DNA of 64,000 bases. It comes from Variovorax paradoxus. Its GTDB lineage: Bacteria > Pseudomonadota > Gammaproteobacteria > Burkholderiales > Burkholderiaceae_C. A model generated the notes under the pieces. That model saw only the letters and a list, made by a program, of their open reading frames with translations. It was not told the origin of the DNA and did no database searches. Both the position numbers and the translations under genes were made by a program. This document shows positions 1-10,020 of the stretch, piece by piece. The stretch spans positions 62,001 through 126,000 of the forward strand of contig NZ_JAGGNV010000066.1 in NCBI RefSeq assembly GCF_018614955.1, in the 5' to 3' direction. The stretch's first letter is position 1, and each line of letters begins with the position of its first letter.

Positions 1-8
1 GCCCGCTG

Positions 9-620
9 TCAGTGATGCGGCGCCGGCGCCATCAGCTTGTCGGTATAGGCGATGGCCATGGCCGACAGCAGGAAGGTGATGTGGATCGCCGTCTGCGCGA
101 TCAGCACCCGGTCGGTGTAGTTGTCGGCATTGATGAAGGTCTTGAGCAGGTGGATCGAGCTGATGCCGATGATGGCGGTGGCCAGCTTGACCTTCAGTAC
201 CGAGGCGTTCACATGGCTCAGCCACTCGGGCTGGTCGCGGTGGCCTTCGAGGTTCATGCGGCTCACGAAGGTCTCGTAGCCGCCGACGATCACCATGATC
301 AGCAGGTTGGAGATCATGACCACGTCGATCAGCGCCAGCACCACCAGCATGATCACGGTTTCGTTGAGCGTCGTGATCGGCGCGGCGGTCTTGTAGCCGA
401 TGCTGGTGATGAGCAGTTGCAGCGCATCCTGGCTGCCGAACGCGGCCTCGACCAGGTGGAAGAGCTCGACCAGGAAGTGCAGCACGTACACGCCCTGGGC
501 GACGATGAGGCCCAGGTACAGCGGCAACTGCAGCCAGCGGCTCGCGAAGATCAGGTTGGGCAGCGGGCGCAGGGGCGAGACCTTGCCGCTGTTCGGGGTG
601 ATGGGGTCGAGGGTGGACAT
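9..620 (-). CDS. UPF0114 family inner-membrane protein (YqhA-like)
   Basis: A 203-residue membrane protein resembling the UPF0114/YqhA family, whose biochemical role is not established. Several long hydrophobic stretches suggest four membrane segments: about residues 30-50, 85-115, 145-160 and 170-195. The Asn/Asp-containing segment ending in IVGGYETF and the later LKVKLATAIIGISSIHLLK stretch are typical of the family. The start is an ATG at 620. The gene is divergent from acs, with about 150 bases between them. The family call rests on recognising the sequence pattern; no catalytic motif is visible. Confidence 0.85.
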   Translation of the reverse strand: MSTLDPITPNSGKVSPLRPLPNLIFASRWLQLPLYLGLIVAQGVYVLHFLVELFHLVEAAFGSQDALQLLITSIGYKTAAPITTLNETVIMLVVLALIDVVMISNLLIMVIVGGYETFVSRMNLEGHRDQPEWLSHVNASVLKVKLATAIIGISSIHLLKTFINADNYTDRVLIAQTAIHITFLLSAMAIAYTDKLMAPAPHH

Positions 621-769
621 CGGGTCGTTGTGGGCGGGAAACGCGCGATTCTAGGGTGTGCGCGAGCGCCCCGGTGTCACGCTCCTGTCGTTAACATGGA
701 GCGTCAGTCATCCGTAAGTGCGGCCGCCGACATTAGCGCCGGCCACTTCAAAGCTACAGGAGACAAGGA

Positions 770-2764
<1,995 letters not shown>

Positions 2765-2766
2765 CT

Positions 2767-2842
2767 GGCCCCCACGCTCCGTCACTGCGTGTACTCGCTG
2801 CCCCCGAGGGGGCCGCAGGCCGCCTTGGGGCGGCCCGGCGCC
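2767..2842 (-). repeat. Dispersed palindromic repeat, intergenic copy 1
   Basis: A GC-rich repeat immediately downstream of acs. Read on the minus strand it contains the core GCCCCAAGGCGGC (2819-2831), then CCCCCTCGGGGG, then a terminal GCGTGGGGGCC block. The same three blocks occur at 34402-34461 inside cobT, and in a more diverged form at 51585-51671. Strand is assigned by matching the orientation of those copies. It is probably a small non-autonomous dispersed element and could also fold as a hairpin in the acs 3' UTR. Confidence 0.75.
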
Positions 2843-2921
2843 GGCCTGGGCGCGCCCCTGTCCGACAGGGCATTGGCGCCGGATGCGTTACAACAGCCCA
2901 TCGATTGTTGAGGAGACATCC

Positions 2922-3446
2922 ATGGGATTGAGAACAGGCGTGCTGCTGGTGGTCGTGCTGCTGATCGCGGCGCTCGCGGCCTTGAACTGGGGCCTGCTCG
3001 TCACGCCCACCGTCATGTCGGTCGGCTTCATGCAGATCACGGCACCCTTCGGGTTGATCATGCTGGGCCTCACGCTGCTTCTGAGCATCTTCTTCGTGGC
3101 CTACATCGTCTACCTGCAGACCACGGTGCTGCTCGAAACGCGGCGCCACACGAAGGAAATGCAGGCCCAGCGCAGCCTGGCCGACCGGGCCGAGGCTTCT
3201 CGTTTCACCGAGCTGCGCAGTTTCCTCGAGACCCAGGAGAACGTCCACATGGCACGCAACGCCGAGCGGCATGCGGCGCTGCTGGCGCGCGTGGAGCAGC
3301 TGGAGACGATGATCAAGCTGCGCTCTGACCAGACCGACAACACGCTGGCGGCCCACATCGGCCAGCTCGAAGACCGCTTCGACCGCCGGCCGGCGGCATC
3401 GACGGTGCCATCTTCACCGCCCGCGGGCATGCCGCCGCCGGTCTGA
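2922..3446 (+). CDS. LapA-domain-like inner-membrane protein
   Basis: A 174-residue protein with two N-terminal membrane segments (about residues 5-25 and 40-65) joined by a short loop, then a long charged helical tail rich in Arg, Glu and Ala, and a Pro-rich C-terminus. The arrangement, with an ALNWGLLVTP segment after the first helix and a PFGLIMLGLTLL second helix, resembles LapA-type lipopolysaccharide assembly proteins, but the tail is longer than in LapA. I chose the ATG at 2922 because it follows a GAGGAGA ribosome site at 2909-2915; a start 13 codons upstream would include no such site. Function is inferred only from architecture. Confidence 0.75.
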   Translation: MGLRTGVLLVVVLLIAALAALNWGLLVTPTVMSVGFMQITAPFGLIMLGLTLLLSIFFVAYIVYLQTTVLLETRRHTKEMQAQRSLADRAEASRFTELRSFLETQENVHMARNAERHAALLARVEQLETMIKLRSDQTDNTLAAHIGQLEDRFDRRPAASTVPSSPPAGMPPPV

Positions 3447-3454
3447 GGCCCGCG

Positions 3455-3760
3455 CTACTTCGTCGACAGCACCCAGGCCGCCAGCTTCTTCGCGTCCGCT
3501 TCGCTGACCTGGTTGTTGGCCGGCATCGGCACCTGGCCCCAGACACCCGAGCCGCCCTTGATGATCTTGCCGGCGAGCATGTCGGGCGCTCCCTTGTTGT
3601 CCTTGTACTTGGCCGCGACTTCCTTGAACGACGGGCCGAGGATCTTGCGTTCGACCGCGTGGCAGCTCATGCAGTTCTTCGAGGTGGCCAGAGCCAGGTC
3701 GGCGAGGGCGGGTGCAGCGGAAGCCAGGCCCAGGGCGGCCAGCAGAAGCGCTCTTTTCAT
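3455..3760 (-). CDS. Periplasmic monohaem cytochrome c (c551/c552 type)
   Basis: A 101-residue class I cytochrome c. Residues 1-20 form a Sec signal peptide (MKRALLLAALGLASAAPALA). The haem-binding motif is CMSCH at about residues 30-34, and the distal Met ligand is in VPMPANN near residue 79. The mature protein of about 80 residues fits a small soluble electron carrier. The reading frame stays open far upstream, but only the ATG at 3760 gives a signal peptide at the N-terminus. The gene converges on the LapA-like gene with 8 bases between stops. The redox partner cannot be told from the context. Confidence 0.93.
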   Translation of the reverse strand: MKRALLLAALGLASAAPALADLALATSKNCMSCHAVERKILGPSFKEVAAKYKDNKGAPDMLAGKIIKGGSGVWGQVPMPANNQVSEADAKKLAAWVLSTK

Positions 3761-3865
3761 GGGGTCCTTGTCGCGTGGGTGCGTTAAAGTCGATCCAACG
3801 CGATTGTAGGTAGCGCGGTGCACGGTCCGCCGCGATGCGGGCCTGGACAACCGGAGGGATTCTCT

Positions 3866-4129
3866 ATGTGGTTTCTGTTGCTGGGCCTTCTTGCCGTGGC
3901 CCTGAAGTACTTCGAAATCGGCTTCGTGGCCCAGTGGGACTGGTGGATCGTGCTGATCCCCTTCGCACTGGCCGCGGCCTGGTGGGCCTGGGCCGACTGG
4001 TCGGGTTACACCAAGCGCAAGGTGGTCGAGCGCGAGAACGCGCGCCGGCAAGACCGCATCGACCGGCAGCGCAGCAATCTGGGCCTTCTGACGAGCCGTT
4101 CCAACAGGCGCCGCCGCGGCGGACGCTGA
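3866..4129 (+). CDS. Small Trp-rich membrane protein (TIGR04438-like)
   Basis: An 87-residue protein with eight Trp residues in the first 46, including the clusters WDWW and WWAWADW. Two hydrophobic helices (about residues 2-18 and 24-42) are followed by a very basic, Arg-rich tail ending in RRRRGGR, which would sit in the cytoplasm. It matches the small Trp-rich proteins known as a family in Burkholderiales, whose function is unknown. The start at 3866 is supported by a CGGAGGG ribosome site at 3852-3858; the longer frame upstream lacks one. It converges on ilvD. Confidence 0.85.
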   Translation: MWFLLLGLLAVALKYFEIGFVAQWDWWIVLIPFALAAAWWAWADWSGYTKRKVVERENARRQDRIDRQRSNLGLLTSRSNRRRRGGR

Positions 4130-4154
4130 AGCTCCTCTCCGACTCGACGAGCGA

Positions 4155-5849
4155 TCAGTACTTGTCGAGCACCGCACCCGAGCTCGCGCTCGATGCGTTG
4201 AAGGCGAACTTGGCCTGCACGCCACGCGTGTAGCGCGGGGCAGGTGCCTTCCATCCCTCGCGGCGCTTGGCGAGTTCGGCGTCGGACACATTGAGCACGA
4301 GCTTGAGCTGATGCGCGTCGATGGTGATCGAGTCGCCCTCGTTGACGAAGGCAATGGTGCCGCCGGCCGCCGCTTCGGGCGCCACGTGGCCGACCACCAT
4401 GCCCCAGGTGCCGCCCGAGAAGCGGCCGTCGGTGATGAGGCCCACGCTTTCGCCGAGGCCGGCGCCGATCAGCGCGCCGGTCGGCGCCAGCATCTCCGGC
4501 ATGCCGGGGCCGCCCTTGGGACCCAGGTAGCGCAGCACCATCACGTCGCCGGCCTTGATTTTGCCGTCGAGGATGGCCTGCAGCGCCGACTGCTCGTCGT
4601 CGAACACACGCGCCGGGCCGGTGATGACCGGGTTCTTCAGGCCGGTGATCTTGGCCACCGCGCCTTCGGGCGAGAGGTTGCCCTTGAGGATCGCCAGGTG
4701 GCCTTCGGCGTACATCGGATTCGTGATCGGGCGGATCACGTCCTGGTCGGCACGCGGCTGGTCGGGCACGTCCTTCAGCACGTCGGCGATGGTCTGGCCG
4801 GTGATCGTGATGCAGTCGCCGTGCAGCAGGCCCGCGTTCAGCAGGATCTTCATCACTTGCGGAATGCCGCCGGCCTGGTGCAGGTCGACCGCGAGGTACT
4901 TGCCGCTGGGCTTGAGATCGCACAGCACCGGCACCTTCTTGCGCATGCGCTCGAAGTCGTCGATCGACCATTCCACGCCCGCGGCGTGCGCGATGGCGAG
5001 GAAGTGCAGCACCGCGTTGGTCGAGCCGCCGGTGGCCATGATCACGGCCACCGCGTTCTCGATCGCCTTCTTGGTCACGATGTCGCGCGGCTTGATGTCC
5101 TTCTTGATCGCCTCGATCAGCACCTTGGCCGATTCCTTGGCCGAGTTGGCCTTCTCGTCGTGCGGGTTGGCCATGGTCGAGGAGTAGGGCAGCGAGATGC
5201 CGAGCGCCTCGAAGGCCGAACTCATGGTGTTGGCCGTGTACATGCCGCCGCAGGAGCCGGTGCCCGGAATCGCGCGCTTCTCGATCTCCAACAGGTCCTC
5301 GTCGCTCATGTTGCCGGCGGCGTTCTGGCCGACCGCCTCGAACACGCTCACGATGTTCAGGTCCTGGCCCTTGTAGCGGCCCGGCAAGATGGTGCCGCCG
5401 TAGACGTAGATCGCCGGCACGTTGGCGCGCAGCATGCCCATCAGACCGCCGGGCATGTTCTTGTCGCAGCCGCCGACCACCAGCACGCCGTCCATCCATT
5501 GGCCGCCGACGCAGGTCTCGATGCAGTCCGAGATGACCTCGCGGCTCACCAGCGAGTACTTCATGCCTTCGGTGCCCATGGCCATGCCGTCGGAGATGGT
5601 CGGCGTGCCGAAGACCTGCGCATTGCCGCCGGCTTCCTCGATGCCGGCGATCGCGGCATCGGCCAGTTTCTGCAGGCCCGAGTTGCAGGGCGTGATGGTG
5701 CTGTGCCCGTTGGCCACGCCGACCATCGGCTTCTTGAAATCGTCTTCCTCGTAGCCCATCGCGTAGAACATCGAACGGTTGGGTGCACGCGACTTGCCTT
5801 CGACGATGTGGGCGCTGCGACTGTTGATCTTGATCGGTGGGGTGGCCAT
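4155..5849 (-). CDS. ilvD: Dihydroxy-acid dehydratase
   Basis: IlvD, 564 residues, catalyses the third step of valine/isoleucine synthesis: dehydration of 2,3-dihydroxy-3-methyl acids to 2-keto acids, using an iron-sulfur cluster. Cluster Cys residues are visible in TPCNSGL, GGCDKNMPG and GTGSCGGMYTANTM. The C-terminal half carries DGRFSGGTWG and the VGHVAPEAA motif of the IlvD/Edd family. The ATG at 5849 begins MATPPIKINSRSAH. The gene is divergent from a LysR regulator with 96 bases between starts, a common arrangement for regulator and target, although no direct link is shown here. Confidence 0.97.
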   Translation of the reverse strand: MATPPIKINSRSAHIVEGKSRAPNRSMFYAMGYEEDDFKKPMVGVANGHSTITPCNSGLQKLADAAIAGIEEAGGNAQVFGTPTISDGMAMGTEGMKYSLVSREVISDCIETCVGGQWMDGVLVVGGCDKNMPGGLMGMLRANVPAIYVYGGTILPGRYKGQDLNIVSVFEAVGQNAAGNMSDEDLLEIEKRAIPGTGSCGGMYTANTMSSAFEALGISLPYSSTMANPHDEKANSAKESAKVLIEAIKKDIKPRDIVTKKAIENAVAVIMATGGSTNAVLHFLAIAHAAGVEWSIDDFERMRKKVPVLCDLKPSGKYLAVDLHQAGGIPQVMKILLNAGLLHGDCITITGQTIADVLKDVPDQPRADQDVIRPITNPMYAEGHLAILKGNLSPEGAVAKITGLKNPVITGPARVFDDEQSALQAILDGKIKAGDVMVLRYLGPKGGPGMPEMLAPTGALIGAGLGESVGLITDGRFSGGTWGMVVGHVAPEAAAGGTIAFVNEGDSITIDAHQLKLVLNVSDAELAKRREGWKAPAPRYTRGVQAKFAFNASSASSGAVLDKY

Positions 5850-5899
5850 GGTCTCTCTTGTGTTGCGGTCGGGGGAAGCCAAGTATCGGACGATTGACT

Positions 5900-5913
5900 G
5901 ATTGCTTCCAATC
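5900..5913. promoter_or_regulatory. Candidate LysR-type operator between ilvD and lysR
   Basis: A perfect inverted repeat, GATTG-CTTC-CAATC, in the 96-base divergent intergenic region. A further GATTG copy lies just upstream (5892-5896) and another downstream at about 5929. LysR proteins often bind short dyads at such positions. This is an inference from symmetry and location only. Confidence 0.4.
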
Positions 5914-5945
5914 CTAATTTCAAGCCCGATTGATATGCTCGGCAT

Positions 5946-6902
5946 ATGAAAGAAGCCTGGATCGACCTGCGCGCGTGGCGCCAGTTCCTCACGGTGGCCG
6001 AGGAACTGCATTTCGGCCGCGCCGCCGCTCGCCTGCACATGACGCAGCCGCCGGTCACGCAGGCCATTGCGCAGCTCGAAAAAACGCTGGGCGTGCTGCT
6101 GTTCGACCGCACCCGGCGCCGGGTCGCGCTCACGCCCGCGGGCGAGGCGCTCCTGCCCGAGGTGCGCGAGCTGCTGGCGCGCGCGCAGGCGCTGCCGGTG
6201 CGGGCGAGGGCGGCGGCGGCCGGCGAAGTGGGGCGCGTGCGGCTCGCCTTCGTCTCGACCATCGGCTTCGAGCGGCTGCCGGCCTGGGTGCGCGAATTCC
6301 GCGTGCGCTGCCCCGAGGTCGCGCTGGAGCTGGTCGAGGCCACTGGCGACGTGCAGCTCGAAGCCTTCGCGCGCGGCGAGATCGATGCCGGGCTGATGCT
6401 GCATTCGCCCGGCTTCGCGCCGCCCGGCCTGGAGCGGCTCGCGGTGTCCGAGGAGCCGCTGGTGCTGGCGCTGCCGGCGAAGCATCCGCTGGCCCGGATG
6501 CCGAAGCTGCCGCTGGCCGAAGTGCTCGCCGAGCCGCTGGTGATCTTTCCGCGCCGCATCGTGCCCTCGCTGCACGACGCGATCTTCGGGCTCTACCACG
6601 CGGCCGGCCTGGTGCCCCGGGTTGCGCAGGAAGCGATCCAGATGCAGACCATCGTGAACCTGGTCTGGGGCGGACTCGGCGTGGCCTGGGTGCCCGAGAG
6701 CGTGACCCAGTTCCGGCGCGCGGGCGTGGTCTATCGCGCTGCGTCCGAATTCGCGCCCTCCGGACGGCGAAAGACCGCCGTGTTGCCCGGCTGCGAGACC
6801 AGCCTGGTCTGGCCCGGCCACACCGACAACCCCGCGCTCGCGCGCTTCGTGCGATTCGTCCAGGAGCAGGGGACTGTCACATCCGTGGGCACAATAGGCT
6901 GA
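5946..6902 (+). CDS. LysR family transcriptional regulator
   Basis: A 318-residue LysR-type regulator. The N-terminal winged helix-turn-helix covers about residues 8-67 (FLTVAEELHFGRAAARLHM, then a QPPVTQAIAQLEKTLG recognition region), followed by the linker helix and a LysR substrate-binding domain from about residue 93. The binding domain resembles regulators of aromatic or branched-acid metabolism, but the ligand cannot be assigned. The gene is divergent from ilvD. Its stop overlaps the lgt start by one base (TGATG), so lgt may be partly co-transcribed with it. Confidence 0.93.
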   Translation: MKEAWIDLRAWRQFLTVAEELHFGRAAARLHMTQPPVTQAIAQLEKTLGVLLFDRTRRRVALTPAGEALLPEVRELLARAQALPVRARAAAAGEVGRVRLAFVSTIGFERLPAWVREFRVRCPEVALELVEATGDVQLEAFARGEIDAGLMLHSPGFAPPGLERLAVSEEPLVLALPAKHPLARMPKLPLAEVLAEPLVIFPRRIVPSLHDAIFGLYHAAGLVPRVAQEAIQMQTIVNLVWGGLGVAWVPESVTQFRRAGVVYRAASEFAPSGRRKTAVLPGCETSLVWPGHTDNPALARFVRFVQEQGTVTSVGTIG

Positions 6903-7732
6903 TGCTCACGTACCCGCAGATCAATCCCGTCGCCCTGCAGCTCGGACCGATCGCCATCCACTGGTATGGCCTGACCTATCTGGCCGCTTTCGCACTGTTC
7001 TACTTCCTCGGCACGCGCAGGCTGCGGCACGAGCCTTTCCGTTCCATCGCCGGCCCGGGGGCCTGGAGCCGCAAGGATCTGGAGGACATCCTCTTCCTCG
7101 GCGTCATGGGCGTGATCGTCGGCGGCCGGCTCGGCTACTGTCTGTTCTACAAGCCCGGCTACTACCTCACGCACCCGCTGGAGATCTTCTTTGTCTGGCA
7201 GGGCGGCATGAGCTTCCATGGCGGGCTGCTCGGCGTGATCGCGGCGATGGCGTGGTTCGCGCGTTCGCGCGCGCGGCCCTTCTGGCAGGTGATGGATTTC
7301 GTCGCGCCCTGCGTGCCCACCGGGCTGGCGGCGGGGCGGGTCGGCAACTTCATCAACGGCGAGCTGTGGGGCCGCTTCAGCAGCCCCGATCTGCCCTGGG
7401 GCATGGTGTTTCCGCAGAGCGGATCGATGCTGCCGCGCCACCCCTCGCAGGTCTACCAGTTCCTGCTCGAAGGGCTGCTGCTGTTCGTGATCCTCTGGCT
7501 CTATGCACGCAAGGAGCGGCGCGAGCGCCGCGTGTCGGCGGTGTTCCTGATCGGCTACGGGCTGATGCGCTTCATCGCCGAATACTTCCGCGAGCCCGAC
7601 GACTTCCTGGGCCTGCTGGCGCTCAACATGAGCATGGGGCAGTGGCTCTGCGTGCCGATGATCGTGTTCGGCATCTGGCTCTATGCCAGCGCGCCCGCGG
7701 CGCGGGCAGCCGCGACGCCGGCGCGCGGCTGA
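6902..7732 (+). CDS. lgt: Prolipoprotein diacylglyceryl transferase
   Basis: Lgt, 276 residues, an inner-membrane enzyme that transfers diacylglyceryl from phosphatidylglycerol to the lipobox Cys of prolipoproteins, the first step of lipoprotein maturation. The family signature GRVGNFINGELWGR lies near residues 141-154, and the conserved SFHGGLLG is upstream near residue 103. About seven membrane helices are expected from the hydrophobic pattern. Length matches the family. The ATG at 6902 overlaps the preceding LysR stop by one base. Confidence 0.97.
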   Translation: MLTYPQINPVALQLGPIAIHWYGLTYLAAFALFYFLGTRRLRHEPFRSIAGPGAWSRKDLEDILFLGVMGVIVGGRLGYCLFYKPGYYLTHPLEIFFVWQGGMSFHGGLLGVIAAMAWFARSRARPFWQVMDFVAPCVPTGLAAGRVGNFINGELWGRFSSPDLPWGMVFPQSGSMLPRHPSQVYQFLLEGLLLFVILWLYARKERRERRVSAVFLIGYGLMRFIAEYFREPDDFLGLLALNMSMGQWLCVPMIVFGIWLYASAPAARAAATPARG

Positions 7733-7774
7733 AGCGCCACGACGGCGGCAGGGTTTATCCCGGGGCAAAAAGCT

Positions 7775-7815
7775 TTGCGTTCTGCCTCCCGGGTTCTCAT
7801 AATTACGCGTAATTA
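7775..7815 (+). promoter_or_regulatory. Malonate operon promoter with 16-bp palindromic operator
   Basis: A sigma70-like promoter: -35 TTGCGT at 7775-7780, a 17-base spacer, and -10 CATAAT at 7798-7803. It is overlapped by the perfect palindrome TAATTACGCGTAATTA at 7800-7815. The palindrome is strikingly AT-rich for this genome and lies 39 bases before the gntR start. Binding by the GntR regulator would block RNA polymerase, so autorepression of gntR and the downstream malonate genes is the natural reading. The regulator-site link is inferred. Confidence 0.7.
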
Positions 7816-7853
7816 CCGAAAATCACGCCGACCCGATTACCTTCCCGCCCGCC

Positions 7854-8522
7854 ATGCGCATCGTCCACAACTCGCTGCACGACGAAGTCGCCACCACGCT
7901 GCGCGAGGAGATCTTCGCCGGCACCCTGGCGCCAGGCAGCTTCGTCGACGAGGCGGCGGTGTGCGAGCGGCTTTCGATCTCGCGGACGCCGCTGCGCGAG
8001 GCGCTGAAGGTACTGACGGCCGAAGGGCTGCTGCGGCATGAGCCGCGGCGCGGCTGCTTCGTGGCCGAGGTCACGCAGCGCGACCTCGACGACATCTTTC
8101 CCGTCATCGCGCTGCTCGAAGGGCGCTGCGCCTGGCAGGCGGCGCGCAACGCCAGCGATGCCGAGCTGCTGGCACTCGAAGCCATGCACGACAAGCTCGC
8201 GAAGCACGCACGCGCCAAACGCATCAACGAGTACTACGCGACCAATTTCGCGATCCACGAGGCGATCATCATGCTGGCCGACAACCGCTGGCTGGCGCAG
8301 GTGATCGGCGATCTGCGCAAGATCCTCAAGCTTGCGCGCCTGCAGCAACTGCATGCGCCGGGGCGGCTCGAACAGAGCCTGTCCGAACATCTCGCGGTGT
8401 TCGCCGCGCTCAAGGCGCGCGACAGCGACGGCGCCGAGGCCGCGATGCGCACCCATCTGAACCGCCAGCGCGAAGCCCTGCGGGCGATCGCGCTCCAACA
8501 GAAAGCGAAGCTGATCTCATGA
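7854..8522 (+). CDS. GntR/FadR (FCD) family regulator of malonate genes
   Basis: A 222-residue GntR regulator. The winged helix-turn-helix occupies residues 5-70 (SISRTPLREALKVL is the recognition helix region), followed by an all-helical FCD ligand-binding domain with the conserved Asp/His pattern (residue 79 onward, including NFAIHEAI). It heads an operon with malonyl-CoA decarboxylase and malonyl-CoA ligase, so it is probably the malonate-responsive repressor (MatR-like). Its stop overlaps the next start by four bases (ATGA at 8519). A palindromic candidate operator lies just upstream. Confidence 0.92.
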   Translation: MRIVHNSLHDEVATTLREEIFAGTLAPGSFVDEAAVCERLSISRTPLREALKVLTAEGLLRHEPRRGCFVAEVTQRDLDDIFPVIALLEGRCAWQAARNASDAELLALEAMHDKLAKHARAKRINEYYATNFAIHEAIIMLADNRWLAQVIGDLRKILKLARLQQLHAPGRLEQSLSEHLAVFAALKARDSDGAEAAMRTHLNRQREALRAIALQQKAKLIS

Positions 8523-9985
8523 ATGCCAGCGACTGGATCACCCGCAGCGTCTCGCGGCTGCGTCCCGGCAGCGATGCCGCCGAAGTCAAGAAGCCCGCAA
8601 GCTCCGAAAAGAAGACGAAGCCGGCCGCCACTGTCGGCCCGCGGCCGCTGGCCGAACGGCTGGACGCCACGCTGCGCCGCCATGGCGAGGCGCTGGCGCC
8701 GCGTGCGCTGCGCCGCGCGCTCACCGAGCTGCAGGCGGTGGTCGACCCGAGCGTGAGCGAGGTCGAAGCCGGACGCCGCGCCCATGCGGTGGTGCAGTGG
8801 TATGCCGGGCGCGAGCTCGACGAGCGGCGCGATGTCTGGCTGCTCATGAGCGAGCGCTTCGCGCCCGACCTGCAGAAGGTCAGCAGCGCGCGCGACCGGC
8901 ATGGGGCCGCCATGGGAACGCCCGACGAGGCCCAGGCCGAGGTGCACCTGCGCCGCGCTCTGGTCTCGCCGCGCGCGCGCTTGTTGCAACGCTTCGCCAT
9001 CGATCCCGACGGCATGCGCTTCCTGGTCGACCTGCGTGCCGAACTGCTGCCGCACCTGAAGGGCGACCGGCGCCTCCTGCCGCTCGATGCCGAGCTCGAG
9101 CACCTGTTCTCGACCTGGTTCGACGTCGCCTTCCTGGACCTGCGCCGCATCAGCTGGGATTCGCCGGCCTCGCTGATCGAGAAGCTGATCAAGTACGAGG
9201 CGGTGCACGACATCAAGAGCTGGGCCGACGTCAAGAACCGGCTCGACAGCGACCGCCGCTGCTACGGCTTCTTCCACCCGCGGCTGCCCAACACGCCGCT
9301 GATCTTCGTCGAGGTGGCGCTGGTCGATCACATCAGCGAAGGCATCGTGCCGCTGCTCGACGAAGCCGCCGCGCCGGTCAAGCACGACCGAGCGACGACC
9401 GCGATCTTCTATTCGATCAGCAACACCCAGAACGGCCTGCGGGGCGTGAGCTTCGGCGATTCGCTGATCAAGCGCGTGGTCGAGGAGCTGCAGAAGGAGA
9501 TGCCGCGCCTGAAGATCTTCGCGACGCTGTCGCCGATCCCGGGCTTTCGCGGCTGGCTGGGGAAGAACGCGGGCTCCCTGCTGGAGCGGCTCGACGAGAA
9601 GCGCACCACCGAACTGGGCCGCGTCATCGGTTCCCTGCCGCCCACCGCCGAGCGCGTGCTGGCGGCGGCCGAGGAGGCGATCGCGCTCGATGCGAAATCG
9701 CCGGTGCGCCAGCTGCTGCTGAACGCCGCCGCCGAATACCTCGGGCGGGCCACCGCCGAGGGCAAGCCGGTCGATCCGGTGGCGCGCTTCCACCTCGGCA
9801 ACGGTGCGCGTGTGGAGCGGCTCAACTGGGCCGGCGATCCTTCGCCCAAGGGGCTGAAGCAATCCTACGGACTCATGGTCAACTACCTCTACGATCTGAA
9901 GCGGCTCGACAAGCACCGTACCCTGCTCGCGCAGGGCAAGGTGGCGGTGTCGGGCGATGTCGACGATCTTTTTCTCAAGGGCTGA
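8519..9985 (+). CDS. matA: Malonyl-CoA decarboxylase
   Basis: A 488-residue malonyl-CoA decarboxylase converting malonyl-CoA to acetyl-CoA and CO2. The family-typical C-terminal catalytic domain is clear: FFHPRLPNTPLIFVEVAL, FYSISNTQNGLRGVSFGDS, LSPIPGFRGWL and FHLGNGARVERLNWAGD. The first 30-40 residues are low-complexity and Lys/Pro-rich before the helical N-terminal domain. It partners the malonyl-CoA ligase encoded at the end of the operon: ligase then decarboxylase turn malonate into acetyl-CoA. The start at 8519 overlaps the regulator stop. Confidence 0.95.
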   Translation: MNASDWITRSVSRLRPGSDAAEVKKPASSEKKTKPAATVGPRPLAERLDATLRRHGEALAPRALRRALTELQAVVDPSVSEVEAGRRAHAVVQWYAGRELDERRDVWLLMSERFAPDLQKVSSARDRHGAAMGTPDEAQAEVHLRRALVSPRARLLQRFAIDPDGMRFLVDLRAELLPHLKGDRRLLPLDAELEHLFSTWFDVAFLDLRRISWDSPASLIEKLIKYEAVHDIKSWADVKNRLDSDRRCYGFFHPRLPNTPLIFVEVALVDHISEGIVPLLDEAAAPVKHDRATTAIFYSISNTQNGLRGVSFGDSLIKRVVEELQKEMPRLKIFATLSPIPGFRGWLGKNAGSLLERLDEKRTTELGRVIGSLPPTAERVLAAAEEAIALDAKSPVRQLLLNAAAEYLGRATAEGKPVDPVARFHLGNGARVERLNWAGDPSPKGLKQSYGLMVNYLYDLKRLDKHRTLLAQGKVAVSGDVDDLFLKG

Positions 9986-10020
9986 GGCCCCCGACGGTTC
10001 ATCACAAAGGAGACAAGGCA

